Shown: piece by piece, positions 29,533 to 38,495 of the stretch
Numbering within the stretch: position 1 is the stretch's first letter
Layout of the letters: each line of letters begins with the position of its first letter
From: Bacillota bacterium
GTDB taxonomy: Bacteria > Bacillota > Clostridia > Lachnospirales > Lachnospiraceae
Direction: 5' to 3'
DNA length: 64,000 nt
Assembly (NCBI GenBank): GCA_023395555.1
Contig: JAEWYQ010000074.1
Location: forward strand, 5,695 to 69,694
The notes under the pieces: generated by a model
Told to the model about the DNA's origin: nothing
The model's input: only the letters and a program-made list of their open reading frames with translations
Database searches by the model: none
Made by a program: the position numbers and the translations under genes

Positions 29533-29569
29533 CTTTGGAAAACAGCATAAAACATGCTGTTTTCCAAAG
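29533..29569 (+). promoter_or_regulatory. perfect intercistronic hairpin between pstS and pstC
   Basis: CTTTGGAAAACAGCAT (29533-29548) pairs perfectly with ATGCTGTTTTCCAAAG (29554-29569) around a five-base loop. No T-run follows. Such a stem after the gene for an abundant binding protein is likely to protect the pstS mRNA 3' end or attenuate reading into pstC. Confidence 0.8.
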
Positions 29570-29609
29570 TGATTTTGCTGTTTCAATGGGCAGTATAACG
29601 GAGGTATGT

Positions 29610-30548
29610 ATGAGTGAAAAGAGCTTTTCCATTCTTGGGGGATACAATACGAAGAATACAGTAGAAAAAGCAGCGTCAATTGTATTTGTCATCTGCGCTT
29701 TTTTTGCTGTACTGGCGGTGTTTTCAATTTCCTTATATATGATTATCAGCGGAACTCCGGCCATTTTTGAAGTCGGGCTGATCGATATCCTATTTCGTTC
29801 CACATGGGCGCCAACGGCATCGGAGCCGGGCTACGGGATTCTGTATGTCATTCTTACTTCAATTGTAGGAACCTCACTGGCAATCCTCATTGGCGTTCCT
29901 ATTGGTGTTATGACCGCGGTATTCCTTGCGGAAACCGCCCCGAAGAGACTGGCAGGCATCGTGAAGCCTGCGGTGGAACTCCTTGCAGGAATTCCTTCCG
30001 TAGTGTACGGCTTACTTGGAATCCTGCTTTTGAATCCCCTTGTTTATAAACTGGAAATGGCCATTTACCGGGATGATCCGAGACACCAGTTTACCGGGGG
30101 CTCGAATCTGATCTCAGCGGTATTGGTGCTTGCCATTATGATATTGCCTACGGTAATTAACATCAGCGAATCGGCGCTGAAGGCGGTGCCGAGGCATTAT
30201 AAGCAGGCGTCCCTGGCATTGGGGGCAACCCGTATCCAGACCATCTTCAAGGTATTGCTGCCGGCAGCCAGGTCGGGAGTGGTTACCGCCATCGTGTTGG
30301 GAGTTGGAAGGGCAATCGGAGAAGCCATGGCCATCAGCCTGGTTGCCGGAAACGGTGCGAACCTTCCGCTGCCTTTTAATTCGGTCCGTTTCTTAACCAC
30401 CGCGGTGGTCAGTGAAATGTCCTATGCGGCAGATACCCATAAGAGAGTGTTATTTACCATTGGGTTAGTACTGTTTACCTTTATTATGATTATTAACCTG
30501 GTATTGAACAAGGTGATGAAGGGAGGGAAGAAGAATGCCGACAGCTGA
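29610..30548 (+). CDS. pstC: phosphate ABC transporter permease PstC
   Basis: One of the two membrane subunits of the phosphate importer. The chosen ATG gives 312 residues (MSEKSFSILGGYN) with GGAGG 5 bases upstream; a longer frame from 29511 would read through the intercistronic hairpin and is rejected. Six membrane helices are apparent, and the ABC-permease EAA loop region reads ALKAVPRHYKQASLALGATR near residue 196. pstA starts 14 bases before its stop. Confidence 0.94.
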   Translation: MSEKSFSILGGYNTKNTVEKAASIVFVICAFFAVLAVFSISLYMIISGTPAIFEVGLIDILFRSTWAPTASEPGYGILYVILTSIVGTSLAILIGVPIGVMTAVFLAETAPKRLAGIVKPAVELLAGIPSVVYGLLGILLLNPLVYKLEMAIYRDDPRHQFTGGSNLISAVLVLAIMILPTVINISESALKAVPRHYKQASLALGATRIQTIFKVLLPAARSGVVTAIVLGVGRAIGEAMAISLVAGNGANLPLPFNSVRFLTTAVVSEMSYAADTHKRVLFTIGLVLFTFIMIINLVLNKVMKGGKKNADS

Positions 30549-31416
30549 GAGTATATTTGAAAAGAGGCGCCGTCCCCTGGATTTGATCGCTTACGTGATT
30601 ATTTACTTCTGTGCATCCATTTCCATCCTGTTGCTGGCCGGAATCGTAGGTTATGTTGCCTACCGCGGAATATCCTCCATTGATCTGGCTTTTCTCACCT
30701 CCGTGCCCAGCGCCATCCGAGGAACTTTTGGAATTGCCGGAAATATTGTAAATACCTTGTATGTAATTGTTCTCACCCTGCTGATCGCAGTTCCTTTCGG
30801 TGTCGGGGCGGCTATCTACCTGAATGAATATGCCAAGCCGGGAAAGCTGGTAGGCTTGATTGAATTTACCACGGAGACCCTGTCGGGAATTCCCTCGATT
30901 ATATTCGGCCTCTTCGGCTATGTGTTCTTCGGCACCACCCTGAAGCTGGGCTATTCCATACTGACCGGAGCCTTGACCCTGTCCCTGATGGTCCTGCCCC
31001 TGATTACAAGAAATACACAGGAAGCATTGAAGACAGTACCCTCCAGCTACCGCAGCGGAGCGCTGGGTATCGGTGCAACCAAATGGTATATGATCCGGAC
31101 CATCCTTCTTCCCTCTGCCATGCCCGGAATTATTACCGGTGTCATTCTTTCCATCGGAAGAATTGTGGGTGAGTCGGCTGCCCTGCTGTTCACCGCCGGC
31201 AGCGGCTATCTTCTGCCAAAGCTGGGGGAATACGGGGAAGGACTATTCCAAAAGGTTCTCCAGCCCGGAGGCACTCTGACCATACAGCTTTATCTGAGTA
31301 TGGAAAAGGCACAGTATAAGGAAGCCTTTGGTATTGCATTGGTATTATTAGTTATTGTATTCGGCATTAATATGCTTACAAAGTATTTATCAAACCGTTT
31401 TAATGTGAATCGTTAA
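30535..31416 (+). CDS. pstA: phosphate ABC transporter permease PstA
   Basis: The second membrane subunit of the phosphate importer, 293 residues, six predicted helices. The EAA-type loop is [20 protein letters not shown] near residue 165. It overlaps pstC by 14 bases. A purine-rich site, GGGAGGGAAGAAGA, precedes the ATG inside pstC. Confidence 0.94.
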   Translation: MPTAESIFEKRRRPLDLIAYVIIYFCASISILLLAGIVGYVAYRGISSIDLAFLTSVPSAIRGTFGIAGNIVNTLYVIVLTLLIAVPFGVGAAIYLNEYAKPGKLVGLIEFTTETLSGIPSIIFGLFGYVFFGTTLKLGYSILTGALTLSLMVLPLITRNTQEALKTVPSSYRSGALGIGATKWYMIRTILLPSAMPGIITGVILSIGRIVGESAALLFTAGSGYLLPKLGEYGEGLFQKVLQPGGTLTIQLYLSMEKAQYKEAFGIALVLLVIVFGINMLTKYLSNRFNVNR

Positions 31417-31439
31417 AGGTGGGGAGGAATGGAGAAGAT

Positions 31440-32198
31440 ATGTTAAAAGATAAAATCAGTACAGAGAAGCTCAATCTGTATTACGGAACAAACCACGCCC
31501 TTAAGGACGTGGATATGAAGATAAAGGAAAAGGCGATTACCGCTTTTATCGGACCCTCCGGCTGCGGTAAATCCACCTTTCTAAAGACACTGAACCGGAT
31601 GAATGACCTGATCGACAGTGTCAGAATTGAAGGGTTGGTTACCCTGGACGGGGAGAATATCTATGATCCCAGAGTGGACACCACTCTGCTGCGCAAGAAA
31701 ATCGGCATGGTATTCCAGCAGCCCAACCCCTTTCCCATGTCCATCTATGACAATGTGGCTTACGGGCCCAGAATTCATGGCGTCAAGTCCAAGGCGAAGC
31801 TGGATCAGATCGTGGAGGAGAGCCTGAAGGGAGCGGCCCTGTACGGGGAGGTCAAGGACCGCCTGAGGAAATCCGCCCTGGGTCTGTCGGGAGGACAGCA
31901 GCAGAGGCTTTGCATCGCGCGCGCCCTTGCCGTAGAGCCGGAGGTCATCCTCATGGATGAGCCCACTTCGGCACTGGATCCCATCTCAACCCTGAAGATT
32001 GAGGATCTGATGTCCGAGCTGAAGGAAAAGTATACAGTTGCAATTGTTACCCATAATATGCAGCAGGCGGCAAGAATCTCGGATTATACCGCGTTCTTCC
32101 TGGTAGGGGAGGTCATTGAAATGGCTCCTACGGATACCCTGTTTACCAGACCGGCAGACAAGAGGACAGAGGATTATATCACCGGAAGATTCGGCTGA
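31440..32198 (+). CDS. pstB: phosphate ABC transporter ATP-binding protein PstB
   Basis: The ATPase of the importer, 252 residues. Walker [20 protein letters not shown] with the PstB-specific NRMND, signature [16 protein letters not shown], Walker [14 protein letters not shown], and the H-loop [16 protein letters not shown] are all present. The ATG at 31440 is chosen because GGAG lies close upstream; a GTG at 31419 is possible. It begins 23 bases after pstA. Confidence 0.95.
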   Translation: MLKDKISTEKLNLYYGTNHALKDVDMKIKEKAITAFIGPSGCGKSTFLKTLNRMNDLIDSVRIEGLVTLDGENIYDPRVDTTLLRKKIGMVFQQPNPFPMSIYDNVAYGPRIHGVKSKAKLDQIVEESLKGAALYGEVKDRLRKSALGLSGGQQQRLCIARALAVEPEVILMDEPTSALDPISTLKIEDLMSELKEKYTVAIVTHNMQQAARISDYTAFFLVGEVIEMAPTDTLFTRPADKRTEDYITGRFG

Positions 32199-32261
32199 TG
32201 CGGAGAAATTGACAGGAGAAACGGGATTTAATATAATAAAGGAAAAAAGGAGGCAATTCCT

Positions 32262-32924
32262 ATGACAGCCAGACTTAGTTTTGAGCATGAGCTCCAGGTA
32301 TTAAAGGAAAACCTGATTGAAATGGGCCAGCTCATTGAAAATGCGATAGAAAAGACTTTAATTGCTTTTGAGACCCAGAATGAGGACTTGGCAAAGGAAA
32401 TCATACAGGAAGACAGAAATGTAAATGATATAGAAAAGACCATTGAGGCAAGATGCCTTTCCTTAATCCTGAAGCAGCAGCCGGTTGCCAGGGATCTTCG
32501 CATTGTTACCACCGCACTGAAGGTAGTAACGGATATGGAGAGAATTGGAGATCATGCCGCGGATATCGCGGAGTTAATTATCCGGGAGAGGCGGGAGCCG
32601 GTTTATGATCTGGTAAAGCATATTCCTGAGATGGGCAAGGTATCCAAGGAGATGGTACACGATGCGGTGGCGGCCTTTACCAGTGTAAATGTGACGGAGG
32701 CCAGAGAGATTATGAAAAGAGATGACGTGGTAGATGATTTATTTGACAAGGTAAAGGAAGAGGTAGCCATGCTTCTTCGTACCACCTCGGAGCATGTGGA
32801 CCAGTGTGTTGATATTTTAATGATCGCAAAGTATTTTGAACGAATTGGGGATCATGCGGTGAACATCTGTGAATGGACGGAATTTCATGAGACAGGATCG
32901 GTGAATAATATTAGAATTTTGTAG
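32262..32924 (+). CDS. phoU: phosphate signalling complex protein PhoU
   Basis: PhoU links the Pst transporter to the PhoR kinase and keeps the regulon off when phosphate is plentiful. The 220 residues contain two PhoU repeats, each with a metal-binding-type motif: ERIGDHAADIAE near residue 91 and ERIGDHAVNICEW near 193. AAGGAGG precedes the ATG. It closes the pst operon. Confidence 0.95.
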   Translation: MTARLSFEHELQVLKENLIEMGQLIENAIEKTLIAFETQNEDLAKEIIQEDRNVNDIEKTIEARCLSLILKQQPVARDLRIVTTALKVVTDMERIGDHAADIAELIIRERREPVYDLVKHIPEMGKVSKEMVHDAVAAFTSVNVTEAREIMKRDDVVDDLFDKVKEEVAMLLRTTSEHVDQCVDILMIAKYFERIGDHAVNICEWTEFHETGSVNNIRIL

Positions 32925-32991
32925 AAAGAGCTGGTAAAAGATTGTGCATAGCAGAAATTCTTCCGGCTTTGAAGGAGGCATGGTTATCCGT

Positions 32992-33678
32992 ATGGAAAAA
33001 ATCTATGTAATTGAGGACGATGAGAATATCAGAGAGCTTCTTAAAATAGCGCTGGAGGGGTTTGGCTACAAGATCAAAGCCTATGAGGCGGCTGAGCCGG
33101 CCTTATTGGAGATGAAGGAGGCCCCCCCGGATCTGGCAATATTTGATCTGATGCTGCCGGGTATGGATGGATTGGCGGCAATCCGTATGCTGAGACAGGA
33201 TATCCAGCTTAAGAATGTCCCGGTGATCTGTCTTACGGCAAAGGATAAGGAGCTGGATAAGGTGATGGGCCTGGATGTAGGGGCAGATGATTATATAACC
33301 AAGCCCTTTGGGGTTCTGGAGCTGGCGGCTCGAATCCGATCCCTTCTGCGCAGATCCAGAAACGAGGATGTGAGTGATATTATTGTGGTGGATTCCCTTA
33401 AGATCAATCCTCAGACCAGGGAGGTAACCAATCATGGAGTGCCTGTTGAGCTGACCTATAAGGAGTATGAGCTGCTGATGTACCTGATTGAGCACGATGT
33501 ACGGGTAGTGAGCAGGGATGAGCTGCTGAATCAGATCTGGGGCTATGAATATGACGGGGAATCCAGAACCCTGGACATCCATATCAGGACCTTAAGGCAG
33601 AAGCTGGGTTCCATCGGAACGGAGCATATCAAAACGGTAAGGAGTGTGGGCTACCGGTTTTCGAAAGCTAAGGATTGA
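32992..33678 (+). CDS. phoP: phosphate response regulator, OmpR/PhoB family
   Basis: A 228-residue response regulator. The receiver has EDDENIRELL near residue 8, the phosphoacceptor Asp in AIFDLMLPGMDG near 52, and KPFG near 102. The winged helix domain includes LTYKEYELLMYLIEHD and SRTLDIHIRTLRQKLG. ATG codons at 32980 and 32992 are in frame; GGAGG at 32974-32978 is too near the first and rather far from the second, so the start is not certain. Position after phoU and before a PhoR-like kinase supports a phosphate role. Confidence 0.88.
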   Translation: MEKIYVIEDDENIRELLKIALEGFGYKIKAYEAAEPALLEMKEAPPDLAIFDLMLPGMDGLAAIRMLRQDIQLKNVPVICLTAKDKELDKVMGLDVGADDYITKPFGVLELAARIRSLLRRSRNEDVSDIIVVDSLKINPQTREVTNHGVPVELTYKEYELLMYLIEHDVRVVSRDELLNQIWGYEYDGESRTLDIHIRTLRQKLGSIGTEHIKTVRSVGYRFSKAKD

Positions 33679-33731
33679 GCATAGGGAAAACAGGATGCAG
33701 CCGCAGAAATATAGTAATCGGCGAGGATAGT

Positions 33732-35153
33732 ATGAAGAAAGCAATTTTCCAGAGGTTTATTATGATTGTATCACTGGCGCTGGTTCTGTGCGGCAGTATT
33801 TTTGGTGTGGCCATAAGCTGGATTATCATAGCCAGAACAGAGGAAAATATGCTTTATACCGTGAGAATTATGGATCATGGTCTGGAATATGATGAAAATC
33901 TAAAGAGCCAGGTAGATGAGCTGAAGCTGGTTAAGGGCAATGAAATGACACGCTTTACCGTGATTGATCTCCAGGGCAGGGTGGTGGCGGACAGCGAGGT
34001 GTCTGACAGCGCCGAGATGGAGAACCACAGTGACCGGGAGGAAGTGGCGGAAGCGCTGGCCTCCGGGATCGGATATTCCAGGCGCAGATCTGAGACGTTG
34101 GATATATCCATGCTGTATGTCGCCAGTATTTCGTATAACGGGGATTATATCGTCCGTATGGCGGTCCCCTTTTCCGGGGCGGAGCAGTATACCGGCCTTC
34201 TGATCCCTGCAATTCTTATCAGCATCGGCATTACCCTGCTGCTCTCGGTGGTGGTTGCCAACCGATTTGCTGATTCTGTCACAAGACCCTTGAAGGAAAT
34301 CGCAGGAGAGCTGAATAAGCTATCCCAGGAAAAGCCGGAATTTCATTTTAAAAAATATGACTACGGAGAAATGAATGTAATTGCGGATACGACCATGAAG
34401 ATGTCCCGGGCCGTGAAGGAATCCATGGACCGGATTGAATTTGAACGTATGGTGCGTCAGGAGTTCTTCTCCAATGCATCCCATGAATTAAAGACACCTC
34501 TGACCTCGATCCGGGGATACCTGGAGCTGCTGGAGAATAATCTGGTAACGGATGAGAACAGCAAGAGGGATTTTCTTACCAGAATAAAAAAAGAAACCTC
34601 CAATATGACCAATCTGATTAATGATATTCTGATGATATCAAGGCTTGAGACAAAGGAGGCGGAGGTTACCTTATCCGATGTACGCCTGGCACCGCTTGTA
34701 AAGGAGGTGTGTGCTTCTCTGGAGCCGCTGGCCAGGGAATACCAGGTCAGCATCGAGAGCAACTGCCGCCCGCTGATGATCTATGCCAATATGCAGCAGA
34801 TGAGGGAATTGCTGAATAATCTCATGGTGAATGCCATCAAATACAATAAGCCCATGGGGAAGGTGTGGATCACTGTATCCTCAGAGCAGAAGGACATTAT
34901 CATCATGGTTGAGGATACCGGAGTAGGGATACCGGAAGATGCAAGGCAGAGAATTTTTGAGCGCTTTTACCGGGTGGATAAGGGCCGCAGCAAGAAGGTG
35001 GGAGGAACCGGTCTGGGACTTTCCATTGTGAAGCATATTGTTAATTATTACGGGGGCTCCGTGGAGTTAGAGAGCAGGGTGATGGAAGGGTCCAAATTCA
35101 CAGTCCGCCTTCCGAAGGAACCCGTGAAAGCGTTAGAGCAGGCTGAGCGGTAA
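33732..35153 (+). CDS. phoR: phosphate sensor histidine kinase PhoR
   Basis: A 473-residue membrane kinase. A first helix is at about residues 8-30, then an extracytoplasmic domain of about 130 residues, a second helix (LIPAILISIGITLLLSVVVA), a HAMP linker, the phosphoacceptor box FFSNASHELKTPLTSIRGYL near residue 252, and an ATPase domain with NLMVNAIKYNKP, VEDTGVGIPE and GGTGLGLSIVKHIV. GAGG precedes the ATG at 33732. A strong hairpin ends the operon. Confidence 0.9.
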   Translation: MKKAIFQRFIMIVSLALVLCGSIFGVAISWIIIARTEENMLYTVRIMDHGLEYDENLKSQVDELKLVKGNEMTRFTVIDLQGRVVADSEVSDSAEMENHSDREEVAEALASGIGYSRRRSETLDISMLYVASISYNGDYIVRMAVPFSGAEQYTGLLIPAILISIGITLLLSVVVANRFADSVTRPLKEIAGELNKLSQEKPEFHFKKYDYGEMNVIADTTMKMSRAVKESMDRIEFERMVRQEFFSNASHELKTPLTSIRGYLELLENNLVTDENSKRDFLTRIKKETSNMTNLINDILMISRLETKEAEVTLSDVRLAPLVKEVCASLEPLAREYQVSIESNCRPLMIYANMQQMRELLNNLMVNAIKYNKPMGKVWITVSSEQKDIIIMVEDTGVGIPEDARQRIFERFYRVDKGRSKKVGGTGLGLSIVKHIVNYYGGSVELESRVMEGSKFTVRLPKEPVKALEQAER

Positions 35154-35181
35154 CAAGAAGCAATTTTTATAGATAAACAAC

Positions 35182-35217
35182 AGGCCCCTCTCCCGAAAGA
35201 AAGAGGGGCCTTATCAG
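35182..35217 (+). terminator. terminator after phoR
   Basis: AGGCCCCTCT pairs with AGAGGGGCCT over 10 bp around an 11-base loop. The T-run after it is poor (TTATCAGG) but TTCTTTTT lies 10 bases on. It lies between convergent genes. Confidence 0.7.
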
Positions 35218-35237
35218 GTTCTTTTTATGTAGGCCTG

Positions 35238-36152
35238 TTATTTTACGATAGCGCCGACATAGGAGCTGCGGAAGGTAACGCCTCCTGCGTTGGGGAATAA
35301 AGGAGTTCTGCCTTCCTTGACCAGGCTGCCGTCATCCACAACGGAAGCCACTTCTTTTCCGTCAATTTTAACCTGGATTGTAACCTGGGTATCATCCTCA
35401 TTATTCTGCAGGGTAACCTCAAAATCATGGGGCTTGCCATCGGCCATGGGCCAGCTGAACTCTCCGAACGCATCGTCATATCCGGAACGTCCCAGGAAGA
35501 AGGTGCTCATATCACCCCAGGAGATAAGGGAATAGCCGGTTTGACCATCGGTAAAGCCTTTGTCTGCCAGGCTGGAGCGGAACAGGCACAGGAATTCGGA
35601 ATCCCACCAGGTGCCTTCCTCCATGGATACCTCTGCAAAATCAGTAAACTGAAGATTGAATTTAATGGTGCCGTTCTTTGCTTCCTCGGTTAATCTCACC
35701 GCAGCCGCTTTACCGGACTCTGCGGAACCAAAATCCAGTCCGTTTGCTGTAAGGGTATAAGCACCGCCGTCATCCTCCCATTTGGAGGCGTCCGCCAGAT
35801 AATCGGCAACGGTGATTTCCTTATTCTCAGGAGCTGTAGAGGACTGTGCACTGCCAATTTCTACTCCCTTTGAATCAAATCCGCTGACCACTGCTCCTAA
35901 GTATTTGGCGCGTAAGGTAATTCCGCCTGCTTCCGGATATAAATTCGGTCTTTCCTTTTTTATCTGTGTTCCATCATCTACAACGGAAACGATACTTACT
36001 CCGTCAACCGCAACCGTCAGCTGAACCTGGGTATTGTCTGCATTGTTTACTGCGGTAAATTCAATCTGATGAGGTTTCCCGTCGGCCAGAGGCCAGTCAT
36101 AGGTCCCGAGGAAATCATCATATCCGGAACGTCCCAGGGCAAATTTGCTCAT
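35238..36152 (-). pseudogene. 5'-truncated secreted protein with tandem ~195-residue repeats
   Basis: The open frame of 304 residues consists of the last half of one repeat and one complete repeat. GRSGYDDFLGTYDWPLADGK (near residue 7) is matched by GRSGYDDAFGEFSWPMADGK (about 223), and VVDDGTQIKKERPNLYPEAG by VVDDGSLVKEGRTPLFPNAG. The fold looks like a beta-sandwich of the concanavalin-like type; no catalytic motif is recognised. No signal peptide and no ribosome binding site precede the first ATG, and that ATG matches an internal methionine of the other repeat (WGDMS). The upstream part is therefore missing, replaced by the end of the AtuA-family gene. The product, if any, would stay in the cytoplasm. 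Confidence 0.75.
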
Positions 36153-36153
36153 A

Positions 36154-37497
36154 TCACCCGGGAAAGATGGACTTTCCGTCGGATATTTTCATCAGATGGT
36201 ATACGGAAAATTCATAGACCGGTCCAAAGGAAATATCACTGGGGGCAAAGGGAAAGGCCAGATTTCCCGCGGTAGTCTTTCTTCCCTCGTAATCACAGTG
36301 CAGGAAGGTGGAACGCATACAGGCGCAGATGGCATCCGCAATCTCCTGGGTCCGGGCCAGAGCTTCAAAAACCACACAGACCTCATGACCGTGGAAGGTC
36401 TCCGGCTCCCGGCTTCCCATCACACCATTGATTCCGTAATTATAGTAATTCATCCGGTATTCCTCTTCCGGAATTTCCTTTAGATAGTGAACCACGCTTT
36501 GCTTGACCTTTGCTTCGATTTCATCCAGGCGGGAAATCAGCAGGGGATCCCGGATGGCTCCGATGACAAAAGTGCGGTATGCAACCTGTCTTGCGCCCTC
36601 CAGCTTCACCTTATACGGTTCATCAGGTATAAACAGGCTTCCCTGTACCCGGACGGTCTCTTCATCCTCCTGGGTAAAGGTACATTCGGTTAAATCCAGG
36701 GTGAAGCCGGGCCCATGCAGGATGCATGGATTCTCTTTCTCATAGAAGGTATGGGCCGCGACACTGGTGACATTACAGCGGCGCACCGGATTTAACGCGC
36801 GGACGGTGAAGGAATTCTCATGTAATATTCCCAGGATACAGTCCTTTGTGGTGCCGGGCTCGGCGCATAAGGCTCCGCATTCCAGAACCTTTCCCATATG
36901 ATAGCTCAGCCCCGGATCAAATCCCCCCCGGATGCCCACTGCGGCAAAGATGGACGGATCATAGGCTCTTCCGCATACAATGATATCCGCGCCCTGATCA
37001 AGGGCTTCGATAATGGGTTCGTGGCCCATCTGGGCCACGATGGGGTCCGTTGTGTCCACAATCTCCTCCGTCAGTTCCGGAATATTGGTTCCCATGGGGG
37101 AGATATCATGGAGTTGAATTGCTTTCTTAACCAAATTCCCGTCCACATCCGCGTGGATGACGGCCAGCCTGGCACAGATGGCTTCTTCCCTCAGGATCTC
37201 CTCTATAATATCCATGGTCCATTGTACATGAATCCTCGCGCCGGCGCCGCCGGCGGAGCCGAGAATGACAGGAATATGATGTTTGATGCCATTTATTATA
37301 ATGATGGACAAATCCTTCTTGGCGGCCATTCTGCTTACAATGCTGACACCCGCACCCAGCTTGTGGGGGCCGGCATCCGTGGAACCTGCATCGACCACGA
37401 TTGCATCCGGATTCATGGCCATGCCATTGAAAAAGGATTCCTCAGGAAAGCCATATCCCAGTATCCCACAGGGAGATAAAATACTACATTTCTTCAC
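36154..37497 (-). CDS. AtuA family (DUF1446) protein
   Basis: A 447-residue protein of the acyclic terpene utilisation AtuA family. It begins with GTG (VKKCSILSPCGILGYGF). Motifs include DAGSTDAGPHKLG near residue 36, ILGSAGGAGARIHVQW near 80 and ICGRAYDPSIFAA-type VCGRAYDP near 165. The family is often found with a small DUF4387 partner; none is present here. The 3' end runs SDGKSIFPG then stops directly at the truncated repeat protein, and the stop lies within the presumed deletion junction, so the last residues may not be native. The reaction is unknown in this context. A promoter with a GntR-type operator lies upstream. Confidence 0.75.
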   Translation of the reverse strand: MKKCSILSPCGILGYGFPEESFFNGMAMNPDAIVVDAGSTDAGPHKLGAGVSIVSRMAAKKDLSIIIINGIKHHIPVILGSAGGAGARIHVQWTMDIIEEILREEAICARLAVIHADVDGNLVKKAIQLHDISPMGTNIPELTEEIVDTTDPIVAQMGHEPIIEALDQGADIIVCGRAYDPSIFAAVGIRGGFDPGLSYHMGKVLECGALCAEPGTTKDCILGILHENSFTVRALNPVRRCNVTSVAAHTFYEKENPCILHGPGFTLDLTECTFTQEDEETVRVQGSLFIPDEPYKVKLEGARQVAYRTFVIGAIRDPLLISRLDEIEAKVKQSVVHYLKEIPEEEYRMNYYNYGINGVMGSREPETFHGHEVCVVFEALARTQEIADAICACMRSTFLHCDYEGRKTTAGNLAFPFAPSDISFGPVYEFSVYHLMKISDGKSIFPG

Positions 37498-37528
37498 TTT
37501 TACACCAGCCTTTTGTATTTTAGTCTAT

Positions 37529-37572
37529 TTGTTTAACAATTGCATTGTATCACTCCGAGATAGCCCTGTCAA
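37529..37572 (-). promoter_or_regulatory. AtuA-gene promoter with GntR/FadR-type operator
   Basis: On the minus strand TTGACA (37567-37572) and TACAAT (37544-37549) are separated by 17 bases. Just downstream of the -10 lies TTGTTTAACAATT (37529-37541), whose TTGTTTAACAA core fits the FadR-subfamily consensus TNGTNNNACNA. Confidence 0.8.
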
Positions 37573-37692
37573 TATAAATTTATGTTGGTTTTGTACACTA
37601 TTTATTTCGAATTTATTTTTATGTTGTTCATTATTTAATATTCCTGGAAAGAAATGTACAAGCTTTTCTTCCCGGTATGCCATATATTATCC

Positions 37693-37736
37693 TTGACAAA
37701 AATATGTAATAATTGTATGATCTAATTGTTAAACAA
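37693..37736 (+). promoter_or_regulatory. gntR promoter with the same operator
   Basis: TTGACA (37693-37698) and TATGAT (37716-37721) are separated by 17 bases. The operator AATTGTTAAACAA (37724-37736) is the exact reverse complement of the one in the divergent promoter and sits at the same distance from the -10. Autorepression is likely. Confidence 0.8.
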
Positions 37737-37777
37737 GGAGTGGAAGAATGCTTATTTAGGAAGGAACGAAGGTTAAT

Positions 37778-38446
37778 ATGAAATTTCCTGCAATAGTGAA
37801 TGAACGACTATCGGACAAGGTTGTCAATGTGATAACGGAACAGATTAAATCGGGACAGCTAAAACCCGGTGACAAGCTTCCCAGCGAGCCGGATCTGGCC
37901 AATGCCCTGCAGGTAAGCCGTGGTATCCTGCGGGAAGCGCTGACCACCCTTCAGGCCAGAAATATTATCTACCGGAAGCCCAAGGAAGGTACCTTTATCA
38001 AAACAGGCGCCCCGGACCTTTTGAATGAGAGCTGGGCCATCTCAATGAAGCAGGCCACCTATCTGGACCTGATTGAGGTGCGGGAATGCATGGAAAAAAG
38101 AATCGTGGAGAAGGTCATTGACCTGGCGACAGAGGAACAGATCAATGAGCTTTATGATTTGATTCAGACAGAGACCACAGCAGAGATGGAGCATTCCGCC
38201 GATTATTATTTTCATTACCGGCTGGCTGAATTCTCACAGAATACCATCTTTGTCAGCTTTATTGATACTTATTATGATATTTTCAATGAAATCACATCGA
38301 TTTCATCCAGAAAAAATTTGCGCAAGGAAAGCATCAATCAGGAGCATATGGCCATTGTTAATGCCATTAAGGCCAGGGATAAACGGGAGGCAAAGGCCAG
38401 CATCCGTTATCATTTGAATATGGTGAAGGAATCTCTGAAGCCTTAA
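37778..38446 (+). CDS. FadR-subfamily GntR transcriptional regulator
   Basis: A 222-residue regulator. The GntR winged helix covers VVNVITEQIKSGQLKPGDKL, then LPSEPDLANALQVSRGILRE. The FCD effector-binding domain follows with EVRECMEKRIVEKVI and conserved histidines (HYRLAEFSQN, HMAIVNAI, YHLNMV). It is divergent from the AtuA-family gene and followed by a ribokinase gene. Identical operator-like palindromes after both promoters suggest that it represses both units; the inducer is unknown. Confidence 0.9.
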   Translation: MKFPAIVNERLSDKVVNVITEQIKSGQLKPGDKLPSEPDLANALQVSRGILREALTTLQARNIIYRKPKEGTFIKTGAPDLLNESWAISMKQATYLDLIEVRECMEKRIVEKVIDLATEEQINELYDLIQTETTAEMEHSADYYFHYRLAEFSQNTIFVSFIDTYYDIFNEITSISSRKNLRKESINQEHMAIVNAIKARDKREAKASIRYHLNMVKESLKP

Positions 38447-38495
38447 TACCTGGGAAAGAGCAGCTTATGGCATCGATACGGGAAGAGAGGATAAA

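Noticed and set aside
29511..29609. N-terminal extension of pstC to the ATG at 29511
   Set aside because: It would translate through the 16-bp hairpin and lacks a ribosome binding site; GGAGG before the ATG at 29610 is decisive.
36898..37479. Open frame of 193 codons on the plus strand opposite the AtuA-family gene
   Set aside because: No ribosome binding site, no domain, and it shadows a conserved coding sequence.
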